The position numbers were made by a program, and so were the translations under genes. 64,000 bases of DNA from Promethearchaeota archaeon. Lineage in GTDB: Archaea; Asgardarchaeota; Lokiarchaeia; Sigynarchaeales; SOKP01. The notes beneath the pieces are model-generated. The model ran no database searches and was not told the DNA's origin. It saw only the letters and a list, made by a program, of their open reading frames with translations. This document shows positions 46,876-56,339 of the stretch, piece by piece. How positions within the stretch are numbered: position 1 is the first letter of the stretch; each line of letters starts with the position of its first letter. Location: the NCBI GenBank assembly GCA_019057775.1, contig JAHLWT010000275.1:1-64000 (forward strand). The letters are read 5' to 3'.

Positions 46876-49362
46876 TTAAAGTTTTTCCATAAAATCGAAT
46901 AGATCTACACTCTTTGGATATTTTTTTTGATAATTTTCTGGTTTTGCTAACTCCTTCCCTTGTGATCTTTCATGTAGATTAGTATTTTTGTTAGCCCAAA
47001 AAGTTTGAATGCGTTTAATGAGATCTTGGGGCTGTTCAATTTTCCAATCAGTCGGAAGAACACTTTTATAATAGGGTGTGCTAAATCGGTGACCGATTAA
47101 CATCACAAAACCACGATCAGTGGTTGTGCGGAAAATTCGTCCCGCAGCCTGAATCACTTTCAGCATCCCAGGATTCCGATAAGCATATTCGAACCCTTTT
47201 TTCCATTTGAATTCAAAATATTCTTGCTTTAATCCTTGTTCTGTTGTATACGCGGGTAGTCCAGGACCGATAATGAAAGCACCAATAGCCATATCCCCAG
47301 TAAAGTCCACACCCTCACTAAAGATTCCCCCAAGCACAGCTAGCAAAAGATATTTCTTATCGGGAGTTTGTAGTTTTTTTAAATAATTTTTACGCTTACG
47401 TTCACTCATTTTACGATCTTGCACTATGAGCTCAACTGATAAAGAACATGTTTCAATCTCCTGTTGAACAGCTTTAAGATATGAAAATGAAGGAAAAAAA
47501 GCCAAATAATTTCCGTTTTTAACATTTACGGCTTTACAAATTATAGCGGCGATTTGATCATACGACTCTCGACGGTATTCATATTTTGTGGAAAGACTGG
47601 GCATAAGAAGATAAAGACGATTATGTTGAGAAAAGGGGGAAGGATATTGTATTTTCTGTGTTGAAGTGGGATACCCTATCATTTTCTGGAAATAATCCAG
47701 TGGAAACAATGTAGCTGATTGTATGATGACTGAATGAAAACCGGCGATTTGTTTTTCGAGTTTTGGGGCAGCCGATTTGCATAATAATTTTATTTTTCCT
47801 TCTTTTATGTACAATAATTCACTATATTCAGGGGAATCACTTTCTTTCAAAATAGTCGAGAACTGGCGTAAATTTAACGCAAATTCTGAAACTTTGTCCT
47901 TCTTACTAGGTTGAAACCCTTGTTGGGAAGTGTAGGCTTGGATATAAGACAAGATAAATTGATCATGGTCCTTCAATACTTTTCGGAAGAATTTTTTATC
48001 AAACTTCGAAAGGATTGGTTTTTCTCCTACCACATCTGGAAAATGGTTGATCAAATCTCTAATATTTTTCGTAATTTGACGGTAGATGTTAAAACCTTCC
48101 TTCTCAATAGATTCTGGCATGCGTAGTGATCGTAAATAATCGGTAGTATCAGTGAGGGACTGCAGTGTTATTTCCGGAGAGTAGTAGGTCATCGCTCGGA
48201 AGGGTAGATTATGAGCCTCATCGACAATCAATATGATATCATTATAGGGTTGGTCAAAAAACCGCCTCAACCTGATGTACGGATGGAATACATAATTATA
48301 GTCTCCAACTATCACGTCACAATGGAGAGAACAATCCAGAGAAATTTCAAAGGGGCACACAGTGTGCTTTCTTGCCATTTTTCGAATAAACCGAGCATCA
48401 ATGACTTGTTTAGTGAGCATTTCACTAACAATCTTATCCAAAGAGACTTTCCCGTAATTATTGAGGTAGGGACACATTGATTTCTCACAGATAAAAGCAC
48501 TATTTACACACATTTTCTCTTTAGCGGTGAGAATAATCGAATTAAATTTCGCTTTTTTTTTAGTAAATATCTGTAATGTCTCCCGATAAATATGTTGCTG
48601 TGTGGTTTTTGAAGTAATTATGAATACTCGTTTATTTTTCTTTAAAGCATACTTTAACGCTGGAAATAGAGTTCCAACGGTCTTACCTAAACCCGAGGGG
48701 GCGAGAAGCATCAACCTTTCTTTTTTTTGAAGACATTGAACTGTTTCTTGAATAATTTCTTCTTGATTAGGGCGATAGTTATCAAAGGGAAAAATAACTG
48801 TTTTAGCGCGTTCTCGCTCTTCTGCTTTTGATTTTTGTGAAATCTCCCAAGAGGTTAAAATAGCTTCACATTGTTTTTGAATATATTCCGAGAGGTCCTG
48901 AGAGGGAACATCAATAATTTTGGTTTTTTCGGTATAAATATCAATTAACACCAGACGGCACTGAATGCGTTTCCCCAGCTGGAGAAAATGGTGCCCATAC
49001 AATAACAACTGCTGACGATATTCTTCGGCGATTTGTGATTCAAGACTGAAGTCATTAAGGCCCGATACTGACTTAATTTCTTCAATAACCAAGATTCCCT
49101 CCCTTTCATAGACGATGTCAGCGCGCCCTGAAAGGATAAATTTCCACCCTTGAACCTCTATCTGAAATTTTACCAAGACTTCACGTTGGAAGGTCTTTTC
49201 AGTTTTCTTTCGCTTTTCTTGGAAGGTTTGATGGACTTCAGTTCCTTTTGAGGCTCGAATGCGCAAGGGAATTGCCGAATTAAAAAACCTACGTTCGGAG
49301 GAAGCAAAAATAACTTCTTTTATTGAGATATGGAATTCTTTGCGCTCCTTGATGACTTTCAA
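46876..49362 (-). CDS. PD-(D/E)XK nuclease fused to XPD/DinG-like helicase
   Basis: The 828-residue protein has an N-terminal Cas4/RecB-like nuclease domain: His44, SGRADIV (Asp82), VIEEIKS (Glu95-x-Lys97) and QLLLY (Gln118). A superfamily 2 helicase follows: APSGLGKT at 221-228, cysteines in MCVNSAFICEKSMC and further CPFEISLDC/LHC that fit an Fe-S cluster, VDEAHN near 380, and VIQAAGRIFRTTTDRG near the end. It would unwind DNA 5'-3' and trim single strands, a likely repair role. All catalytic residues are visible. Confidence 0.9.
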   Translation of the reverse strand: MKVIKERKEFHISIKEVIFASSERRFFNSAIPLRIRASKGTEVHQTFQEKRKKTEKTFQREVLVKFQIEVQGWKFILSGRADIVYEREGILVIEEIKSVSGLNDFSLESQIAEEYRQQLLLYGHHFLQLGKRIQCRLVLIDIYTEKTKIIDVPSQDLSEYIQKQCEAILTSWEISQKSKAEERERAKTVIFPFDNYRPNQEEIIQETVQCLQKKERLMLLAPSGLGKTVGTLFPALKYALKKNKRVFIITSKTTQQHIYRETLQIFTKKKAKFNSIILTAKEKMCVNSAFICEKSMCPYLNNYGKVSLDKIVSEMLTKQVIDARFIRKMARKHTVCPFEISLDCSLHCDVIVGDYNYVFHPYIRLRRFFDQPYNDIILIVDEAHNLPFRAMTYYSPEITLQSLTDTTDYLRSLRMPESIEKEGFNIYRQITKNIRDLINHFPDVVGEKPILSKFDKKFFRKVLKDHDQFILSYIQAYTSQQGFQPSKKDKVSEFALNLRQFSTILKESDSPEYSELLYIKEGKIKLLCKSAAPKLEKQIAGFHSVIIQSATLFPLDYFQKMIGYPTSTQKIQYPSPFSQHNRLYLLMPSLSTKYEYRRESYDQIAAIICKAVNVKNGNYLAFFPSFSYLKAVQQEIETCSLSVELIVQDRKMSERKRKNYLKKLQTPDKKYLLLAVLGGIFSEGVDFTGDMAIGAFIIGPGLPAYTTEQGLKQEYFEFKWKKGFEYAYRNPGMLKVIQAAGRIFRTTTDRGFVMLIGHRFSTPYYKSVLPTDWKIEQPQDLIKRIQTFWANKNTNLHERSQGKELAKPENYQKKYPKSVDLFDFMEKL

Positions 49363-49459
49363 TTTTTGTAATCACTTGTATTAACAAGATTATCTCTTGT
49401 ATTAAAAAAACGCCCCTCAATGAAATTTTAAATTTGAGTGGGTTTAATTGATCATTTCA

Positions 49460-50278
49460 TCAAACTATTCCCAGTTCTAAAGCCCGTTTAACTGTACGGA
49501 CTTCTTCCGGTTTTGTATTCAGCAATTTATTATCGGCTCCGTATGACAGAATCAGCTTTGCCCCCTCAAGATCGATATCCGTCCTATTCGTTCCAACCAG
49601 GATTTTTTGTGGCGATTCTACCTGACCATCAATGGGCCCTTTTGTGACAAATATTTTTCTCGCATCCATGATTATTAAGTGAGGTTTATAGCCTAAATTT
49701 ATTTCTGCAACCTTTTCAGGGACCTTACGGCTCATATGCATGCGTATGCGTTGTTTTTTTTCCATGAATCCTACTGCGAGTTTCAAAGCTCCTGTGAAGT
49801 GTGCAACAAAATGAGTTTTGAGGCAGGGTAATAATATAATTTTAGCTGCAGAATCAAGAATCTCTTGTGGGAATTTAACTTTTTTAATATATTCAGCACC
49901 AAGAGACTTGAGATCAATGCTTTCATATTTAAAATCTTGCTCCGTGATGAGTGGAACTCCCAATTCCTTTAACTCATCCCCCATTATACCGTTAATCACT
50001 TCTGGCGTTTTTAAGCGGAACATGGAAGATTCGATGATGCTGACATCCGAAGTGATATCCAAAACCTTTTGTATGACTGTTAGAAGGAATTCTGGATCCG
50101 TACTCGCGGGAAAAGGATCTCCCGTGTTAAAATTAGGTTTAAGTAGAACATGATCTCCCTTGGAGATAAATTTAGATAACCCTCCATACGATTGCAGGGC
50201 TTTCTCTATATCAATGGACAGAGAATCGCTCATTACATCGATTACATTAACATTGGTACTATTTTGAGTTGTTTGCAA
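49460..50278 (-). CDS. DUF362 protein
   Basis: The 272-residue product has the DUF362 signature stretches: GDHVLLKPNFNTGD near residue 42, IIESSMFR, ILLPCLKTHFVAHFTGALK near 150, and LIIMDARKIFVTKGP. The family is widespread in archaea and anaerobes, often next to iron-sulfur proteins. Its activity is uncertain, and no ferredoxin domain is fused here. It is upstream of the nuclease-helicase on the same strand, with about 100 bases between. Confidence 0.85.
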   Translation of the reverse strand: MQTTQNSTNVNVIDVMSDSLSIDIEKALQSYGGLSKFISKGDHVLLKPNFNTGDPFPASTDPEFLLTVIQKVLDITSDVSIIESSMFRLKTPEVINGIMGDELKELGVPLITEQDFKYESIDLKSLGAEYIKKVKFPQEILDSAAKIILLPCLKTHFVAHFTGALKLAVGFMEKKQRIRMHMSRKVPEKVAEINLGYKPHLIIMDARKIFVTKGPIDGQVESPQKILVGTNRTDIDLEGAKLILSYGADNKLLNTKPEEVRTVKRALELGIV

Positions 50279-50465
50279 AGTAATACTCCTTGATTTTAAA
50301 GATCATAGTCTTTTCTAAAATCACTGCTAAAGTTAGTTAGAAAAAAAAAATAAACCTTCTTATTAAAAAATAAAAGGTCAGATTTATGTGAAAAATAAGG
50401 TCTTCAACATTAATTTATTTCCACAGAAGCTATTCATCCTAAATCTTTTAATTTATATATTATTA

Positions 50466-50903
50466 TTAGTTAATCCCTTCCTCATCTAGTCGAGAATTAC
50501 ATAGCTCATCACATTTTTGAATATATCGGTGATCACGACTCACATAAAAGAATTCTACTTTCTCATATTTTTCACTGAAAGAATAAACTTCCTTACATAA
50601 TTCCTTTAGATGGGAATAGTTGATTTTCCAGTTCTTGTTAATTTGTTGGATTGCTAAATTACTGTCAGAAAAAACTTGAAGATGACCTCTGTGGAACTTA
50701 CCAGCTGCTTTTAGTGCGTGAATAATCGCTTGATACTCGGCAGTATTGTTAGTGACATTTCCGATATATCCGCTCTCTTCATGTATTATGTCATCATTAT
50801 GAACAAATAAAAAGGCATAAGCGGCAGGACCAGGATTTCCCCGTGCTGCCCCATCAGTGTAAATCTTAAGAAATTTTCCTCTTTTAATTGGTATCCTACT
50901 CAC
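50466..50903 (-). CDS. rnhA: Ribonuclease HI
   Basis: The 145-residue RNase H fold has KIYTDGAARGNPGPAAYAF (first Asp), VTNNTAEYQAIIHAL (Glu) and QVFSDSNLAIQQI (Asp). Near the end, VSRDHRYIQKCDELCN supplies the last Asp in place of the usual AD-x-LA. It degrades the RNA of RNA-DNA hybrids (primers, R-loops). Length is normal for an archaeal/Sto-type enzyme without an extra domain. Confidence 0.9.
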   Translation of the reverse strand: MSRIPIKRGKFLKIYTDGAARGNPGPAAYAFLFVHNDDIIHEESGYIGNVTNNTAEYQAIIHALKAAGKFHRGHLQVFSDSNLAIQQINKNWKINYSHLKELCKEVYSFSEKYEKVEFFYVSRDHRYIQKCDELCNSRLDEEGIN

Positions 50904-51056
50904 AATTATTCAATTTCCTTGATTGTTCATTTTTTAGTTTGGAGAGAAGTTCAACCAGCCAGAATTATTAAAAATTGAAGTTTAAAAGACTTGTTTCTCT
51001 ATTACATTTATCAAATGATTGTAGAATTTAAACATTTTTACTAATGTGTATCAATT

Positions 51057-52439
51057 TTGGTACGAACCAATTCCACTTCCAAAGATCAGAAATTATCTGA
51101 AAAGATTAGAACCACTCCAGATTTTAATTCTATGATCCGGATTACTTTTTGGAATGGCTTGGGGTTCATATTTTTCATGTTTTTAAAATCTTACGTTGTA
51201 ATCTATTTCTTTGGAGGATCCGGAGTTACATTAGGTATAATTATGGCGGTACAGCCTCTTGCAAGACTATTTTCGATGCCCTTAATTGCCTATTTAACGG
51301 ATCATACTTCAAAAAAACGATTAGTTCTAATCGGCTCGATGGGCCGAACACTAGCTTATACTCTATATTGGACTTCGCTTGTCATCGAAAATTTGTATTT
51401 ATTTGGTGTAGGGGCATTCTGCCAAGGATTACTTGTGGGTTTTTTTTGGCCGCCATTCTATTCATTAATCTCCGAAAAATCATATAAAGGTAATAGAACT
51501 CAGGCATTAGCAACAGGTAGAGGAAAAATGATTGGATATGGATTTCTTATAGGTGCTTTTATCAGCATTCCTATATTCGCGTCTGTAAGCATTTTTCTAC
51601 CTAATAATATTGCATTGATGTATAGCCCACTATTGATATTTGCGACAATTAACGTGTTTGCAGGGATTCGATTTTATTTAAGAGTAGATGAAAGTCTAAC
51701 TTTTGAGAAATTTAGTGCATCACTAAATGATTTTAACTTGCTAGGAGACGATACCGTGGAAAAACAAGAGAAGATTGAAAATAAGGTTGACAAGAATAGA
51801 AAACCCGATAAAACATTTTACACGGGTTTTACTGCTCTAATTATGGTCATTTTGGTAACCTCTATAACCGGAACTATTTATTCACCTTTCATTTCCGCTT
51901 TTTTAATTGAAAATTTTTTACCTGATTTTTCTGAGATAATAATACCAATAATAGTAATGATACTATATTTTCCAGCTCAGGTCATTTCCCAATTGGTAGC
52001 CTCGAAATTCGGAAAATTATTTGATCGCATTTCTCCTCTCATTAGCATTATTTTTATTGGTTGTTTCAAGGCTTTAATGATTTGGTTACTGATTAGTGCA
52101 TTTTCAGCTATTGATTTTGCCCTTTTCCTAATTTTTTTATACACTGCCTTAGAATCAAACATATACCTTATCCAAGCAATTATGAGTCGTATGTCCATAA
52201 AACACAGGGGGAAAGTTTTTGGTTTATACATGTGGGTTGATCGATTAGGAAGAGTCATCGGGCCAATAATAGGAGGAATATTATGGGATACAATGGGGTA
52301 TAACCTACCGTTTATAATCTCTATTTATATTGGTTTATTTTTAATTCCAATCTTCATTTTCGCCATTCGTAAATTGAGCCCGTACATGGTAGAAAAGGTA
52401 GAAATAGATACGATTGGCATTATAAAGATTAACAAATAG
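51057..52439 (+). CDS. MFS transporter
   Basis: The 460-residue protein has about 12 hydrophobic segments, YLTDHTSKKRLVLIG at the motif-A position between helices 2 and 3, and a charged loop in the middle (DDTVEKQEKIENKVDKNRK). The start is TTG; Met26 would be an alternative. The second half has GLYMWVDRLGRVIGPIIGG. The substrate is unknown, and it differs from the TetA-like carrier at 27684. Confidence 0.85.
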   Translation: MVRTNSTSKDQKLSEKIRTTPDFNSMIRITFWNGLGFIFFMFLKSYVVIYFFGGSGVTLGIIMAVQPLARLFSMPLIAYLTDHTSKKRLVLIGSMGRTLAYTLYWTSLVIENLYLFGVGAFCQGLLVGFFWPPFYSLISEKSYKGNRTQALATGRGKMIGYGFLIGAFISIPIFASVSIFLPNNIALMYSPLLIFATINVFAGIRFYLRVDESLTFEKFSASLNDFNLLGDDTVEKQEKIENKVDKNRKPDKTFYTGFTALIMVILVTSITGTIYSPFISAFLIENFLPDFSEIIIPIIVMILYFPAQVISQLVASKFGKLFDRISPLISIIFIGCFKALMIWLLISAFSAIDFALFLIFLYTALESNIYLIQAIMSRMSIKHRGKVFGLYMWVDRLGRVIGPIIGGILWDTMGYNLPFIISIYIGLFLIPIFIFAIRKLSPYMVEKVEIDTIGIIKINK

Positions 52440-52461
52440 AAAATGTATGTGTCAAAATCTT

Positions 52462-54072
52462 TTAGAGCAAAATTTGATCATCAAGAATTTCGATTTGAAA
52501 GATTTTTCCGTCTGTCCACACTTCGCAAGTTTTAGCGATTGTCCAGAGATGGCTCCCATCCCAGGTGATGCCAATAGTGCCCTCTGCAGCAGGATAAATC
52601 TTACCCATTAAAGTTCCATTCAGAGCCCATTTTGTAAGGTCTGTTTCAGAAGCTACCCAAAGATGACTTCCCGTCCATGTTAAGACACCAAAAATCGTCC
52701 CTCCACTAAGACTTATTGTTTCACTTAAATTTCCAGTTTTATCAAGCTTGAATAGCTTCGTACCGTCTGAACCAGAAACATAAAGGTAAGTCCCATCGGT
52801 AGTAACCCCCGCAGCTGTACCAATTTCACTTGGAAGAGGAAAAGTGTCTAACACCTCAACATAATCACTGCTATTTAATTTAAATTTAATTATCGTTCTA
52901 AAGACAATATCATAAGTCCAAAAATACTGCCCATCATAAGCTAATCCGTTTGGATTAAAGATATCATCATTCCTAAATTCTTCTATACTTTCTGAGGTTA
53001 TATTGATTTTGACAAAATTTTGTGTAGCCCCGATATCAGTAGATTTATGTTTGAATTTCCATAATGACCCATTTACATATGCAAGTGTCCAATCAAAAGA
53101 AGTCTCGTTCTCAAATCGTTTAACGATTCTACGAGTCTCATCAACTGTATCATATACATAAAGATAACGATCTTCTGCATCTCCAGGAACATACCCTAAT
53201 GATCTGGATTTAGGATCGGGAAACGCGAGAACTGGAATTGGAACTGATCCATTACCCCAGAAATCATTACCTGAAATCAACGAAGTAACACTTGCATCTT
53301 CTGATATCTGTCCCATAAGAATATTTTCAAACTTATTCTCGAGAATGCTGATGTTTGAAAGTGATGTAACTGTGATTGCGGTTCCTGAATAATTCACAAA
53401 GTAGTTTCCTCTCACAGTCGAATTAGTTGCTTCAGTTATGATTCCAAAATGCCCCCCTTTAAAGATATTATATTGCATCGTGATAAAATAATTATAATCT
53501 TCAATACTAATCTCATGATACCCGTTTCCATAGAGTAGATTATATTCTATCACACCATAAGATTGTGATGCGTAAATTCCTTCTGTATGAATCCATCTAA
53601 TAATAGAATGAGAGAGGGAAATATATGACTTAGAAAATTCAATGCCAACAATAGAAAATTCGACTATGACATATTCAAAAAACGAATTATTTGAATTTGC
53701 GCATACTATTCCACTCCAATCAGCATTAATGGGATCCTCCGCATCAGATGTAAACCAGATTTGTTGATCGGGAATCCCTATAGCCCTGATAGTTCCACCA
53801 TCGACAAATAACCCCACTCTACTTATGTTTTTATATCCTCTAGAATGCTTGAATTCAACAAAGGTCCCTGGTAAGATTGTCAATGTGATTCCTTGAGGAA
53901 CTTTCACACTTTCTTGAACGGAAACATATCCTTTCCAAGTAGTATCTTCTGTGAGAGTACCCCCCGCTACTGTAACTCCAGATGATTCTTCCTGCAGTGG
54001 ATAGATTACTATGGATATTATTACTGATATTGGTACTACAATTAATATGACGAGTAGAACTACTAATATCAT
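52462..54072 (-). CDS. Secreted beta-helix / beta-propeller protein
   Basis: The 536-residue protein has an N-terminal membrane anchor (residues 1-26), then right-handed parallel beta-helix coils (LTILPGTFVEFKHSRGY, FEYVIVEFSIVGIEF, GVIEYNLLYGNGYHEISI) to about residue 280. A propeller-like part follows with repeated strands such as LAYDGQYFWTYD, TTDGTYLYVSGSDG, LTWTGSHLWVAS and ITWDGSHLWTIA. It would sit on the cell surface, possibly binding or processing polysaccharide. No catalytic motif was recognised. It is the downstream neighbour of the ArsB-like carrier. Confidence 0.8.
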   Translation of the reverse strand: MILVVLLVILIVVPISVIISIVIYPLQEESSGVTVAGGTLTEDTTWKGYVSVQESVKVPQGITLTILPGTFVEFKHSRGYKNISRVGLFVDGGTIRAIGIPDQQIWFTSDAEDPINADWSGIVCANSNNSFFEYVIVEFSIVGIEFSKSYISLSHSIIRWIHTEGIYASQSYGVIEYNLLYGNGYHEISIEDYNYFITMQYNIFKGGHFGIITEATNSTVRGNYFVNYSGTAITVTSLSNISILENKFENILMGQISEDASVTSLISGNDFWGNGSVPIPVLAFPDPKSRSLGYVPGDAEDRYLYVYDTVDETRRIVKRFENETSFDWTLAYVNGSLWKFKHKSTDIGATQNFVKINITSESIEEFRNDDIFNPNGLAYDGQYFWTYDIVFRTIIKFKLNSSDYVEVLDTFPLPSEIGTAAGVTTDGTYLYVSGSDGTKLFKLDKTGNLSETISLSGGTIFGVLTWTGSHLWVASETDLTKWALNGTLMGKIYPAAEGTIGITWDGSHLWTIAKTCEVWTDGKIFQIEILDDQILL

Positions 54073-54192
54073 CTTCTTCTTAATAATAATGAGAAATTAC
54101 ATCTCTATCATGAATCATTGGTGTTTTGATAATAATTGTTTGGAGGGTAAATAAACCTTAGCTTAAAGAATATTAATAATTATATTGATCCA

Positions 54193-55497
54193 TTAACTTA
54201 AAATAAGAGTATAAAGCATTGTATATCCCAATATAATGAGGAAGTGCATTGATGCGAAAAGTGCGCCAGTTTTCAGTAAGCGCTTGTAATCCAAATTGAC
54301 CACTTTATATTTTTTTGCTAATGACAGGGTGAAAAGATCACATGCAGAACCTTGGGGCAAAAAATTGCCGGCCATGTTAACACCGCTTATGAATGCAATG
54401 ATGATCGGGTTAGGAAAGAAGCCTTCTCCTATTATTGCCGAAAAAATCGGAAGAAGGATGATGGTAACCGGTGTACCAGCAAGAAATGCAGACATGATAG
54501 AAGAAATGACTAGTGTCATCAATACGGCGATATATATGTTATTATTTGTTAAGTTTACTAATCCTGTGGAGATTAACTCTGAAAAGCCAAATTGTGATAA
54601 AGAATTCGAAAGAATGAACAAGATCGCAAATATTATGATGATTTTCCACGCGATCTCGTTCCTAATATCCGAGAAATTAGAATTCTTAGAGTGAACAAGA
54701 AGAAGAATAGCTGCAGATATGATCGTGACAAGGGCAGGTGAGATTCCTATGAACATGAACACGAAAGTTGCTAGAATAATGATAGATGTCGTTAAAAAGT
54801 ACTTTTTATTCTCTATGACAATTCTCGGGTCGAGCATTTCTAAAAAAATTTGCTTATTTTCTTCAGTTGGTTTTTCTTCTTTTTTCAATATAAAATGATC
54901 CATCAAGAAAATGGTGGTTATTAGCGTAATTATAAATAAAATACCCATATTGGCAAAATACTCAACGAAACCCCACCCAAATTCCTCGCCGATTATTAAA
55001 TTCTTTAAGCTCGAGACAGGCGTGAGTATTGCCCCGATGTTTATAGTAATAGTCATCCCCATCATGTAGGTACCAGCAGGTATCTCTAGAGCTCGGCATG
55101 TCCTGTAGATCAATGGAACTAAGATCAATGAGAGTGTTAAATCCTCGATAAATGCAACTAAAGTGCCTGTAAACAAGCAAATCAAATAGAAGAACATCCG
55201 ATTATTTCCTTTCGTAATATGAATCAATTTGATCGAGAGATATGCTAACACCCGGTCATTGGTAGCATAATAGATAATTATCTGCATGGCAAATATAAAG
55301 ATTAAAGTGCTAAAATTGATAAAGCCGAGAATTTCTTCCTCCTGTAAACCCATCATGAGCATTGAGCCCACTGCGATGGTTCCTATGATTAAGGCAATAG
55401 GGAAATAATCGATCTTATTTTGAGAAAAAAAAGCCATCAAAATCGAAAAGAGAACTAAGATCAATATTATTGCGGATACATTCATACGTTCATTCAA
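54193..55497 (-). CDS. ArsB/NhaD (IT superfamily) anion carrier
   Basis: The 434-residue protein has about 11 hydrophobic segments and the ion-transporter pattern. The first half has AFIEDLTLSLILVPLIYR and ITINIGAILTPVSSLKNLI; the second half mirrors it with SAFLAGTPVTIILLPIF and NMAGNFLPQGSACDLFTL. These are the two re-entrant loop regions of ArsB/NhaD/P-protein carriers. It could export an oxyanion or exchange Na+/H+; the sequence does not decide. No arsenic genes are nearby. Confidence 0.85.
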   Translation of the reverse strand: MNERMNVSAIILILVLFSILMAFFSQNKIDYFPIALIIGTIAVGSMLMMGLQEEEILGFINFSTLIFIFAMQIIIYYATNDRVLAYLSIKLIHITKGNNRMFFYLICLFTGTLVAFIEDLTLSLILVPLIYRTCRALEIPAGTYMMGMTITINIGAILTPVSSLKNLIIGEEFGWGFVEYFANMGILFIITLITTIFLMDHFILKKEEKPTEENKQIFLEMLDPRIVIENKKYFLTTSIIILATFVFMFIGISPALVTIISAAILLLVHSKNSNFSDIRNEIAWKIIIIFAILFILSNSLSQFGFSELISTGLVNLTNNNIYIAVLMTLVISSIMSAFLAGTPVTIILLPIFSAIIGEGFFPNPIIIAFISGVNMAGNFLPQGSACDLFTLSLAKKYKVVNLDYKRLLKTGALFASMHFLIILGYTMLYTLILS

Positions 55498-55658
55498 TGA
55501 GAGAAATGGTTTTTAATATAAAAAATATCCCTTTGGTTTGGAAATTGGAAAACTTCAAGGATTTTGATTTAAAAGTTAATTATTTTACCCAAAATAATTC
55601 AATTTTTTATGAAACAAAAAGAACAAGTTAAATAGTACGATTTAATTTATCTTTTAAT

Positions 55659-55982
55659 ATGGATATAATTGCAATGGGCGAGTTGCACGAGTTTCTCCAA
55701 AATAATCTTCCAAAATTCGAGGATCATGTTATTTTTATAAGTTCTGATTTTATTCCCGGGTGCCCTAAGTGCAATAGTAGTACAAGCGTGTATTATATCA
55801 CACTCACAGAAAGATCTAAAATTCCAAGTGAAAGTAATCTGCAAAAAGCACAAAACCATAAGTTTTCCATCGACATTTATGTAAATTATCCAATTCAAAC
55901 AGGAATACCGAAGCAATTCGTCATAGGTACGAAAGAATCAAAGGGAAAGCTCGAAATGGTGCTCCGTCGCGTTGTAGAATAA
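55659..55982 (+). CDS. Small CxxC protein of unknown function
   Basis: The 107-residue protein has MGELHEFLQNNLPKFEDHV, a CxxC in FIPGCPKCNSS, and an ordered C-terminal part (FSIDIYVNYPIQTGIPKQ, LEMVLRRVVE). The CxxC could bind metal or be redox-active. Met6 is an alternative start. The last 40 codons are duplicated at 57741-57860, behind the TPR gene. No family was recognised. Confidence 0.65.
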   Translation: MDIIAMGELHEFLQNNLPKFEDHVIFISSDFIPGCPKCNSSTSVYYITLTERSKIPSESNLQKAQNHKFSIDIYVNYPIQTGIPKQFVIGTKESKGKLEMVLRRVVE

Positions 55983-56339
55983 AATTATTATTTTATTCAA
56001 TGATTAGCTTTAAATTCGCAATTAATGTGAGATTAAGCTCATTAAATCCTGAAGAATATTGAATCACAGAAGACGAGGAATTATTGATAACTTTTTAAAC
56101 TAAAACGATAAATTAATATCAAGCAAAATAATGTATTGAGATTTAAAATTTGTATTTGTAAAAATCTTAATGAAGATAAGGTCTATTGAAATTAATTATA
56201 TAATAAAAAAGATAGCGTTGATAACGATTCTTGTCCCCTAAAACGACTTCTATGGGGGGTTGCAATAAAAATAGAGTAAAAATAATTTTTCTAAACTATT
56301 AATTCATCAAGAGGGATTGATTTTAGGAGTAACAAACCA
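55983..56339. other. Intergenic, AT-rich
   Basis: About 355 bases without a recognisable gene. A short GC-richer stretch with CCCC and GGGG runs (CCCCTAAAACGACTTC ... GGGGGG, about 56234-56260) could fold into a weak hairpin. The TPR gene promoter is expected after it. Confidence 0.4.

Noticed and set aside
46876..49362. CRISPR-associated Cas4/helicase
   Set aside because: The nuclease domain is Cas4-like, but no repeats or other cas genes are in the window; DNA repair is the simpler reading.
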